Positions 31,342-40,619 of a DNA stretch of 64,000 nt are shown here, piece by piece. The position numbers were made by a program, and so were the translations under genes. The stretch is from contig OY986965.1 of assembly GCA_963920575.1 (NCBI GenBank), positions 23,058,829 to 23,122,828 on the forward strand. The letters are read 5' to 3'. Position 1 is the stretch's first letter; each line of letters starts with the position of its first letter. The DNA comes from Narthecium ossifragum. Taxonomy: Eukaryota > Streptophyta > Magnoliopsida > Dioscoreales > Nartheciaceae. The notes beneath the pieces were generated by a model, which ran no database searches, had not been told where the DNA came from, and saw nothing but the letters and a program-made list of their open reading frames with translations.

Positions 31342-34300
31342 TGTGAGGACCTGTCCCTCTATTCCTATAGCTCGTTGTTGACCACAAGGGCAATTTGGTA
31401 AATTGCGTCGTGTCGGTTTGTTTCACACCCGCGTGTACACACACAACCTCTAGTTGATAATTGTGTTTGACTAGATCCGTTTAGGAGGTTTTTGACCTGT
31501 GGATCGATCCAAACTAGTGTTGGATTGATCCAGCTAGGTCTTGGATCGATCCCTCTTGGCCTTGGATCGATCCGGGTACTGTAGCAGGTCGGTGTTCCTT
31601 GCGAGGACGGCCGTCGTGGCCGTCGCTCTCCGCTGTCAGAGGGAGAGAGGACTTTCTCTCCTCTCCTCCCCCTTTTCCCCTCCTCTGGCTTTCCCCTTCC
31701 CTTTTCTTCTTCTTCTTCCTCTTCTCCTTCTCTTCTTCCTTCTTCTTTCTTCTTCTTCCGCGGTTCTGCTTCCCCTGTTTCCGGCTGAACCTTCTTCTTC
31801 TCCGTTCTTCCTCCTCCAGCCACCGTTTCGGGCGTTCCAAGGCTCATTGGAATCGTGGCAACGTGAGGAAGATCCCTGGTGTGGTTTGGAGCTGGGTTGG
31901 TGACTGGTTTGCTGGGAATCAACCAAGGATTACGCTTCCGGTAGGTGTTCTACCTACGAGAGTTGTTTAATGGCTTTCTCTTAATCTAGCCGTTTGATCT
32001 TGCTGTTCTTTGTGTTGTTGGATTCCTCTTAGTTAGTAGAATTTCTAGTATAAGTTTCATAAGCTTTGGTTGAGATTTTAGTAGGGTTTATGCATGTTTA
32101 ATCTCGGATTTTCCGGTTTCTGCTGTTCTTCAAGAACAGCCGGTTTACGACGAGTTTTCTGACCAGTACGTGCATATTCTTGGGTTGTGATGAACATAAG
32201 AGTTATAGATCATTGAATCTACTCTCACACCCAACTGATTTCATAATTTTTTTTATTTTCCTACGATTGGTTATGATTTTCGTACTGGAGGGCTGCGTTG
32301 CAGCAAGTAATTGGTAAGTTAGTTTGATTAGCGGTTTTGATTAGTGTTTTCCTGTTAATCTAGCCGTTGGATGCTTCCGGAGTTTGGATATGTTGATCCC
32401 TGCATGTAGGTCTACTGGAGTCTAAGTTGGATCTCAAATCTGACGTCGTTTGGATGTCGGATCGATGGGTCAACTAGCTGCTATGTAGAGAATATATTGG
32501 TGTTTAAATATAATATTATATGTTTGGATTATAATATTATATTTTACTGTTCATCGGCGGTTTTCCGGGTTGCTTCCCGTTGCAGGAGTCCACGGTTGAC
32601 AGTCATGGTACCGTCGTAATGCCGGGACCCGCTGCGGATCGGCCGGCAGCGGTTGGTAGTACCGCTGCAGCGATCCAATCGGACTTATCTGATGTTTGAA
32701 GTTTGTTCCTTGTACTTCTGTATCAATTGTTAAGAGGCGGATGTCGTTACCCCGACATGTGTCGTCATGCTTCGCACCCAGCATGGGTAGGGGTGTCCTA
32801 CTGGTATCGTCATGTCCACCCTGTGTCAGGGATTGTCGGAGGTGGCCCGTCCTTGAACAGTAGTTGTCAGAGGGACGTACTTTGGACAGGAACCGTGGGG
32901 GTATCGATGGGATTTATGGGCTCCCTGGCAAGCCATAGCTTTTGATTTGGGGTTTAGAGGTTCTGTTGGTTCTGTTGGTTTGAGTGCTGAGAGATGGTTG
33001 TCATAACCACGGTTGTTCCGCCAAGTGTAGAGATTCCGCTTGGAGAGAGGTGTCCTACTGGTATCGTCATGTCCACCCTGTGTCAGGGATTGTCGGAGGT
33101 GGTCCATCCTTGAACAGTGGCTGTCGGAGGGACGTACTTTGTGTTGATCCTAACCTTGTTTTGATGATGCCAATATACATTAAATGATAAAATACATGTT
33201 TAATATTTATTACCCCTTTAATTGGAAATCTTAAATTCAATATTTAAGTCATTCTTGTACTGACAGTCGATGCATGGATCGACCGTGGGAATGTGACGGT
33301 CGATCCATGGATCGACTGTGGGGTTGCACGTTGGATGAACCCTACTTGGCAATATGCGCTATTGGCTCACGGTCGATTGGTGCATCAACTGTGAGAAGCG
33401 TTTTTCTTCACAGAGCCTGACGGACGATGCGACAGTCGACCGTGGCTCATTTATGAAGAAAAGTGAAGAAGCGACGGTCGATCCGAGCATCGACCCAGGG
33501 AAGCGATTTCTTTCAACAGAGCCTGACGGACTATGCGACGGTCGATGCGGCGGTCGACCGTGGCGTATCTATGAAGAGAAATGAAGAAGCAACGGTCGAT
33601 CCGAGCATCGACCCTGGGAAGTTATTCTCTTAACAGAGGCTCACGGACGATGTGACGGTCGATGTCACGGTCGACCGTGAGAGTGACGGACGATGCGTAG
33701 ATCGACCGTCGAGCAAAAAGGCTGAGTTTTTATACGTTATGGACGATGCATGAATCGACCGCCAGCAACGCGCAGAGTAAAAAACTAGCCATTGGAGAGT
33801 TGCAGAGAGCCGTTGGAGCTCCTTGTTGAGCTGATTGAAGCCCAGATATAAGTAGGTCCTTGATGTAAACTTGCCACAACTTTTATCATTATTATTGAGA
33901 TCATCTGAGCAAGTTTTAGAAAAGCCTTCTACTTATTCTCTTTTGTGCTACAACCTTTTGTAAACCTTCTTCAATGTGTGAAGAGGTATCTTGAGAGCTA
34001 TTGAACATCAAGTGGCTGTGAGTGTAAGGTCACCAAGCACCAGGAAGCTTACAGGAAAAGCTTGTAAGGGATTTGCAAGTAGTGGAACCTCAAGGGGAGC
34101 CTTGGGAGAAGTGGACGTAGACCAAGAGTTGGGTCGAGCCACTATAAAATTGGTGCCATCTCTCTAACCTTCTCAATATTATTCTTGCATGCTATTTTGT
34201 TTTATTTTCACTCCATTTACAAGCTTTTAATTAAGGTATTAGTTCTCTCCTACCTGGTTTTTCCATTGATCTAGATTTTAGAAAAAGAGTCCAATTCACC

Positions 34301-34807
34301 CCCCTCTTGGACCTTCACTTTGGACATGTACCCTTCGGGTTATTGACGGGATTTATGGGATCCTTGGCAGGCCTCAGTACTTGGCACAGAGTTAGTACAG
34401 TTGTTGTTGCCTTCCTTGTGTGTGTCGTAGAGTAGAACCCTGCTGAGCTTTTGCTCATTCCTACCTGGGCTGCGGTATGTGCAGGTGTAGGTACCGGCCC
34501 TTCTTCCGTGGCCCCCAGTTGTTCGTCCTGTGGCGGCGCGTCGACATTAGGTCATGCTTGAGGGTCAAGATGGCTTCTGCTGTGTTTTTCTAAAGATTTC
34601 TGATGATGTAACTTTTTTGAGGACTGATATATGTAAATATTTGTTATAACTCTGTTGTATGTACAGTGTTGGAATAGTAGATGTTAGATTTACTTATGTT
34701 CTCTGATTTGTTTGTTTGTAACTGTTTCCGCCAGTTTGATGTTAGTATATGTAGGAACCCCCCCTCGTGTCCCGGTCCGGATGGGTTTTCTGGGCCGGGG
34801 CGCGACA
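31342..34807 (+). mobile_element. Ty3/gypsy-type solo LTR with nested insertion, TSD GGTAC
   Basis: It begins TGTGAGGACC, ends GGGGCGCGACA, and is flanked by the identical 5-mer GGTAC (31337-31341, 34808-34812). Removing the nested LTR at 33142-34317 leaves about 2.28 kb. Near its left end it has four GATCGATC-type palindromes 21 bases apart. Related LTRs lie at about 57.05-62.17 kb (shared GGGCAATTTGGTAAATTG near the start and GGAACCCCC..GTTTTCT..GTCGGGG near the end). The frames in it (pyrimidine-rich 31600-31850) are not genes. The lineage could not be fixed without an internal region. Confidence 0.88.
33142..34317 (+). mobile_element. SIRE/Maximus-type solo LTR, TSD CTTTG
   Basis: The 1176-bp LTR starts TGTTGATCCTAACC and ends CACCCCCCTCTTGGACCTTCA, the typical ends of SIRE-type Copia LTRs. 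It has identical flanking 5-mers CTTTG (33137-33141, 34318-34322). Between 33260 and 33760 it carries many GACGGTCGAT / ATCGACCGT palindromic motifs. It inserted into the larger gypsy solo LTR and then lost its internal part by LTR-LTR recombination. Confidence 0.88.
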
Positions 34808-34994
34808 GGTACGTTCAAGCTTCATCGGCGGCGGCACTATCTACTCGGCGGCGCCTTCTCACGCAAAGATCGTGATCTACTCCTCGGCTGCGGCGGTTGT
34901 CCTGGAGACTGAGTAGCCCATAACGCACTCTCCCCCTACCAACTCATCAACTAACGGCGGCGAGCTCTCCTTCATTCAACCTCTTCCTTTCTCC
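34808..34994. other. GC-rich unique sequence before the gap
   Basis: GGCGGCGGC-rich sequence between the solo LTR and the assembly gap. It could be part of a gene edge that continues into the gap; nothing was recognised. Confidence 0.3.
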
Positions 34995-35194
34995 NNNNNN
35001 NNNNNNNNNNNNNNNNNNNNNNNNNNNNNNNNNNNNNNNNNNNNNNNNNNNNNNNNNNNNNNNNNNNNNNNNNNNNNNNNNNNNNNNNNNNNNNNNNNNN
35101 NNNNNNNNNNNNNNNNNNNNNNNNNNNNNNNNNNNNNNNNNNNNNNNNNNNNNNNNNNNNNNNNNNNNNNNNNNNNNNNNNNNNNNNNNNNNNN
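34995..35194. other. Assembly gap, 200 N
   Basis: Exactly 200 N, the usual placeholder for a gap of unknown or estimated size. Any frame crossing it is meaningless. Confidence 0.98.
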
Positions 35195-35502
35195 TGGGTC
35201 TACAACAACTCCGGCAAGATGATCTTAGCATCCACATACTTGATGAATGCTCAGCAGGGGGTGCTGCATCATAAGGTCGAAAAAAATAAAGACTAATTTA
35301 TGACTTCGGATGGTTTGAGAATCCACCATTTTCTTTGGGTGGCTTGCATGAAACGTTGCCAGGACATGAGGCCTTGTTGAGGCTTTGCTTATTCTCTGAG
35401 CCTGTGTACAGGTGTAGTGGGATCCAGCATGAGGCTATCGCTCATGCTATCATGCTATACTTGAATGCCCTTTGGCCTTCAAGGTGTTCAATAAAAGGAT
35501 TG
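35195..35502 (+). pseudogene. Left part of an interrupted LINE-like relic
   Basis: This short unique segment continues after the nested retrotransposon at 53074 (shared target GATTG). The reading across the join resembles the end of a LINE reverse transcriptase with the region before RNase H. It is degenerate and partly hidden by the gap, so the assignment is tentative. Confidence 0.35.
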
Positions 35503-36710
35503 TGTTAGAATAGAAATCATGCATAACATGTCGATGATCGGCGAAGGGAAAAAAGGGTTAAAATGATCTAACATCAAGAATCAGGAGATTGTAGTTTAGT
35601 TCAACTCTTTCGAACTTTCGAACTTTATTCGAACAGAGGTGTCGAAGCTATTGAGATTGGATGAGGAAATGGAAAATAAAGTGGAAAATGGAAAATGGAA
35701 GGTGATAAATGAAATATGGAAAATAGAAAATGGAAAATGGAAAATGATGAACTATGGTAAATCTACTCCTATGAGTAAATCCTATGAATAGAATTATGGT
35801 AGCACTACTCCTATGAAATTATGGTAATACTTCTCCAATGGAAGAAATTATTGTAGCACTACTCCTAAAAATGAAAACTAGTTGCAGGAATTTAAAAGAA
35901 AGAAAAGCTTCATTGCTGAATTTAAAAGGCTTCATTGTAGATAGACTTAAATCTACTGATACATGCTAAAAGATATATAAAGTGCCATTTTGCTATTGAT
36001 TTTGGGCGTCTCTTTTTCTTCATCCTCTTGGCCTTTTATAAAGCTTTTGGTAATCACCTTAAAACCACCTGAACTACCCACTGTAACTGTCAGAACTGCA
36101 TCTGAAACCGTCAGAAATGCATAACTGGGCGATATCTTCAGCTATTTACGAAACTGCCATCAAATATAGCATCTTGTCTTCCACTGTAATTTGGCTGATG
36201 ATAACCTTGGAATTTGATAAAACTCTGAATATGAAAGTTGTAGGTTTTCGAATTCTCTTTCCATCGGTCTAAACACCAACTAATTTGGATATCGTATGAG
36301 AAAGTTATCACCAAAATAGTCAAAACGCATCGAAAACTAATAAAATAATCAGCCAAAATATGGTCGATGGGTTTTAGCCGATGGGCAAATGGACGATGAC
36401 ATCGGCCATATTTTGGACGATGACATTTAGAATATTGGCCATTATTTATTATTTTTCCACTGACACCTCGACTGCCAGTTTGACATAGTAAACAATGGAA
36501 TCTGAAGATCTCGTCAACATAAAAGTTGTCGATCTTTTCATCCTCTTTCCAATGGTTCAAGAATCGCCCAATTTTAACACTTGAGGTAAAAGTTATGGCT
36601 AAAATACTTCAGCTATGTCAAAACTAAAGTATCTATTGACCGATTGACAATATTTACGAAATTGCCATTGATCTTGTTAATCGCCCAAATGGTTATATTT
36701 ATGACTAACA
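35503..36710 (-). repeat. LTR (3' by element orientation) of the Tat-like element
   Basis: 1208 bp. On the minus strand a TATA box (CTTTATAAAAGGCC, near 36030-36045) is followed by AAGAGGATGAAG. It has two copies of the motif ATGAAAGTTGTAGRT-like on the plus strand (36224-36243 and 36515-36535). Confidence 0.88.
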
Positions 36711-36727
36711 TTTTGCCCCCGGTCTTT
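36711..36727 (-). promoter_or_regulatory. Polypurine tract of the Tat-like element
   Basis: On the minus strand AAAGACCGGGGGCAAAA directly borders the LTR, the expected position for priming plus-strand synthesis. The G5 core is typical of Tat-type elements. Confidence 0.65.
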
Positions 36728-37270
36728 ATGAAAATATTCAAATTTTTGTAAAGACCTTATTCTCCTAGACAATTGGGTGATTTTGTTGGCCAATTAGACG
36801 ATTTTGTCGACCAATTGAGTTGTCCATAAAACACATTTTATTAGCCATTCGACCAATATACTTGTTTTATAGCAAGTAACGATTGGCCAGGAGGAAAATG
36901 ATCGGCTATAGAACACATATATATTATTATTATTTAGCAAACATTGATCGGCCATGCATGGGTTGTCGTTCACTTTTTTCACATCATCTTTTCACATGCT
37001 TTTTTTCACATGCACTTTTCTACATGTCAGGCTGAACATGTCAAGCCAATAAATGCATGTCAGGTGATCAAGCTCTGAGTTTGGACATTCACCTCGTCCT
37101 TTTATGATAGATCATCAAAGTTTCAGTTTTTTGATCGATCATTTGCATCACTGTGACCATTTGCTTCACTGAAGTTCCTGGTCGATCAACCTTTTTTAAG
37201 TATTGGTCAATGACCAACTCTTGATCGCTCATCTATTTACTTGATGAGTCATCTCCCAATCACCACTCAT
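36728..37270. other. Interior of the Tat-like element, AT-rich, no gene
   Basis: Short repeats of GATCGGC.A / GGCCAATT.GAC type; no reading frame of note. Confidence 0.4.
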
Positions 37271-37731
37271 TAATTGGCCACGAGCATGAGAGCTGGGAGG
37301 AGTATAACAGCGTCGGGGCCATCGTCGAGTAGGCCATCTCGTCGGTACGGACCGTCTATTCCTTCGTCCAGGAGAGGAAGACCATGGCGGATTTCTTGGC
37401 GGCGCTTGAGGCGTTCGTCAAGCTCGGCATCCGGCAGGGGTTGGCCATAGCCATCGGCAGTAACATTCGAAATGACGATGCATAAGGTGGTGGTGACGAC
37501 GACGTTCCACCTGATGATGAACAACACGCCGGTGATTTGCTTGGCAAACTGAGATCTGTCGATGTCATCGTAGACCCCTCCGCCGGAGTTAGTGATGGAG
37601 AGGTAGAGGTTGGCACGGCAAAGGATACTCTGCTCCCGTTTTTCGCGATGCTCTGTTTCTCGTTTTTTATGATGGGTGACGATGGATGGTCGTCGAGCAA
37701 TGGGTGATGGGCGATGGTGGTCATCGAGCAA
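37270..37731 (-). CDS. Hypothetical ORF in the Tat-like element (gene-like fragment, copy 1)
   Basis: A 153-codon minus-strand frame holds [17 protein letters not shown], which closely matches a second place in the same element (38546-38602, CNLYLITTNSGGRIYDS). The underlying DNA is also similar (TCCGCCGGAGTT...TAGAGGTTG). Two diverged copies of one sequence inside a retroelement without pol suggest a captured and duplicated gene fragment. The family was not recognised. The N-terminal part comes from the minisatellite and is not meaningful. Confidence 0.35.
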   Translation of the reverse strand: MLDDHHRPSPIARRPSIVTHHKKRETEHREKREQSILCRANLYLSITNSGGGVYDDIDRSQFAKQITGVLFIIRWNVVVTTTLCIVISNVTADGYGQPLPDAELDERLKRRQEIRHGLPLLDEGIDGPYRRDGLLDDGPDAVILLPALMLVAN

Positions 37732-38075
37732 TGGATGACGGGCGATGAAGGATGGTCATCGCAATGGACGATGGGCGATGAGCGATGGTCGTCGAGCAAT
37801 GGACGACGGACAAAGAGCGATAGTCATCGCAATGGGCGACGGACGACGAGCGATGGCCGTCGAGCAATGGACGATGGGCGATGATGGTCGTCGAGCAATG
37901 GACGATGGACGAAGAGCGGTGGTCGTCGAGCAATGGACGACGGACAAGGAGCGATGGTCGTCGCAATGGACGACGGATGATGAGCGATGGTCGTCATAAT
38001 GGACGACGGACGACGAGCGATGGCCATCGAGCAATCAACGATGATGGTCATCGAACAATAGACGACGGGCGATGA
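37676..38075. repeat. Minisatellite, GATGGTCGTCGAGCAATGGA type
   Basis: Tandem variants of GATGGTCGTCGAGCAATGGA.GACGG, about 20-45 bases per unit, run through this block. All six frames stay open over parts of it, producing long spurious frames (for example the 330-codon minus frame). Confidence 0.88.
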
Positions 38076-38136
38076 AGGATGCTTTGTTTTCCTTCCCAAC
38101 GGCGAGAGATTGCCATCATCCCAATCGATGGAATCC

Positions 38137-38764
38137 TTAAGGTTGAGGTTGGGTCGGCACAGCGATGAACGCTCTGTTTTCCTTCCCAATGGCGAGAGAT
38201 TGTTGTCCTTGAGGCTGAGGTTGATAGCAACGACGAAGACCTTGGCTTGCTTGAAGGAGGCCGCGACCTGAGGCTTTAGGCTGGGGGCGTCGAGGGGATG
38301 TTGGGAACGAGGAGGGCATACCAGCTTGCCCATCAACCTTCCGATGGCTTTCTCTTCCGCCGCTGCCATTGTGGTCACCACTGCTGCCGCGATCGGAATC
38401 AACTGCTTCGCCAGCCATGTCTTGGATCTCGCCTCCTTTAGCTTCATGGCTCTGCCTACGCCCATCGTGGAAGGAAATAATGGGTTCGCCGTTGAAGGAT
38501 ATCTCGAGGCTATCAGCAGAGTCTTCGCACGCCGTGGAGGTAGAAGATGATGCTGTCGTAGATCCTTCCGCCGGAGTTGGTGGTGATGAGATAGAGGTTG
38601 CAGAGGATGGGTTCCGCGAAGAGGTTGGTGGAGAGACCGCCGAGGACTCCAACAACGACATGGTCGTGGAGGTCTCTGAGGGTGTCGTCGACGTGCTGGA
38701 TGAAGATGGAGCGACTGTGGACCAAAAAGGTATCGTCGACGGCATGGGTGTTTCCATCGCCCAT
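38137..38764 (-). CDS. Hypothetical ORFs in the Tat-like element (gene-like fragment, copy 2)
   Basis: Minus-strand frames in overlapping phases read MGDGNTHAVDDTFLVHSRSI, DLHDHVVVGVLGGLSTNLF and CNLYLITTNSGGRIYDS. After a frame change they read KEARSKTWLAKQLIPIAAAV. The composition is like a real protein (balanced residues, GC-rich third positions) and unlike the flanking minisatellite. I do not recognise the family. A frameshifted host-gene fragment carried by the element is the likeliest reading. A longer frame starting at 38816 is rejected because its start lies in the Athila LTR. Confidence 0.4.
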
Positions 38765-38792
38765 TCTTGAACAAAGTCTTGACGTTGGTCGG

Positions 38793-40353
38793 TGATAACG
38801 CGTGAAAAGTGCACAAATCGCCCCTTTAACTAGGTCCTGTTAGCCTCCGAGCAATGCTATTTTGATGGTCTATTGTGCATTTCAGGTATAAGAGCCTTCA
38901 ACGAAGGTTAGATCAAGTTTGGGGCTAAAACGAAGTGATTTTGGCAATCCTGCGTGAAAGAGATCGATCTGCATCCTAATGGAGATCGATCTCATTATTC
39001 CAGCAAGAAGCGGTCCAGTCGAAGCAAAGGAGATCGATCTTCATCCTGAAGGAGATCGATCTTGGTCGGGCGTTTTCCAGATCCAGAGTTCGCAGAACGA
39101 AGGAGATCGATCTTCTTCCCTATGGAGATCGATCTCATTTGATGCTGGGAGAAAAATAAAGGGCTGAGATCTAATCCGAGTTAGGGTTTTATTAAGGCCT
39201 ATAAATAGGTGTTAGGAGAGGATTTTTGGCAGCCACCCATAGGCGAATTTTCCTCTCCTCCTGGGTGTTTCTTTGGCTCTTCTTCCTCCGTAAACATTAG
39301 GGTTAGATCTTGAAGATAAATCCATGGCGGGAGCGCGTTATCAACCTTCGCCGATGGATCGTCTCTTCAAGATGAGTAGCTAAATCTTTTGTCTAGGAAA
39401 TTCTATGATGTAATAGGGAGTTTATCTAGGTTTTTCCTTTGGATCTGAGCATGTACTTTATGATGGTTTAATGGATTAAATTCGGATTTTATATATCTAT
39501 TGGTATCCTTTCTTATGGTGAATGTGTTGTTTGCTCTTTGTGCCCTAATTTCGGTCTGTCTTATCTCGGTTTTTCCGTGGGTTTACAGCCGGATTTTGTG
39601 AAAACTCAAAACATAAAAGTTGTAGATCTCTGTCTTAGCTTTCCAACGAATCTTGAATCGCCTCGTTTCGAGCTCGGATGTGAAAGTTACGCTGAGATTA
39701 CGCTCGCTGGTTTTGAGCTTTGCATGTTAGAGGCTAGAATTAGGACTTGTTCAAGTTGCTTTCATGCTAGAACCATGTTAGATCTTTGGATTGGATTCTA
39801 AACCCTAGCTTATGATTATAGGAGTGCTAGAACCATTACCTTAATGCTAGAACCATTAAGACTTATGATTGTAACCTACAATGCATTCTTTATCTTTGTT
39901 GATTAGGCGATCTCAAAGTGCTAGAACCACTTTGATTATTTTCCTACCAATCATCCGCTGAATTGATCTTCATGCCGACGTAGGCTTCTAATGAATCTAT
40001 GTTGAGTGATAGTGGACCTAGCCGATCTTCTATCAACCTTAGAAAACCATCTTGAACTTATTGAATTGCTCTTATCCTAGGAATGCCTATATAGCTCTCG
40101 ATTACGGATTAGAACTTCCTAGCGTTTTCTCCTATTGTTATTCTCTCAATTTAGTTTAAAGACCAACTATCATCCATTTTCCTTAAGCTTTGATTTAGAA
40201 CTATGCGTGGTAATTAGACTTAATCCTGTTTTCCCTGTGGACCGACCCGGACTTATTGCTATCTACCCCCTTAAGTAGTTAGTAGTGATTCGGTTTATAA
40301 AATTGTAATTTTGGCGTCCTTGTTAAGGTAACGACACTTTTCAAGGCGTGTCA
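38793..40353 (+). repeat. 5' LTR of the Athila element
   Basis: Begins TGATAACGCGTGAAAAG and ends AAGGCGTGTCA. Six AGATCGATCT palindromes lie in three pairs at 38961/38983, 39031/39053 and 39104/39126. A TATA box TATAAATA is at 39200-39207. Plus-strand motif ACATAAAAGTTGTAGATCTC is at 39611-39630. An 87-codon frame in the LTR is not considered coding. Confidence 0.95.
39200..39207 (+). promoter_or_regulatory. TATA box of the Athila LTR
   Basis: TATAAATA in the context GGCCTATAAATAGG, 65 bases after the last palindrome. The transcript would begin about 30 bases downstream. The 3' LTR has the same box. Confidence 0.75.
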
Positions 40354-40359
40354 GAATTT

Positions 40360-40377
40360 TGGCGCCGTTGCCGGGGA
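40360..40377 (+). promoter_or_regulatory. Primer-binding site complementary to tRNA-Asp
   Basis: TGGCGCCGTTGCCGGGGA lies six bases after the 5' LTR. It is complementary to the 3' end of plant tRNA-Asp including CCA, a site typical of Athila and related lineages. Confidence 0.9.
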
Positions 40378-40619
40378 TCACGGTTTATTAAGTTTAATTG
40401 CTTAGTGTAGTTTTATTTCAGTTAGTTATCTTTATTTCTGTCATTTATTATAAAATACCAAAAATAGTACCAGTGCTAATATTTCCTATCTTTTTGATCG
40501 TGAGTTAGGGACTTTGACGAAGCACCTTCCAAGCGGAGAAGGAGCATCGGTCAAAGCCTCACCGAGATAGCACTGTGAGTATCTCTAAACCTTGGTTGTT
40601 ATTGTGATGTGGTATATGG

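Noticed and set aside
31541..31970. Open frames on both strands over 31.5-32.0 kb
   Set aside because: CTTCTTC-rich LTR sequence gives Phe/Leu/Ser-rich or Glu/Lys-rich translations with no domain.
34947..35237. A 96-codon minus-strand frame
   Set aside because: It crosses the 200-N assembly gap.
37824..38816. A 330-codon minus-strand open frame
   Set aside because: Its start codon lies in the Athila LTR inserted later, and its second half is minisatellite. Only the middle part looks protein-like and is listed separately.
39538..39801. An 87-codon frame present in both Athila LTRs (also 50234-50497)
   Set aside because: Conservation between the two copies only reflects that they are LTRs of a young element; there is no known domain and no upstream signal.
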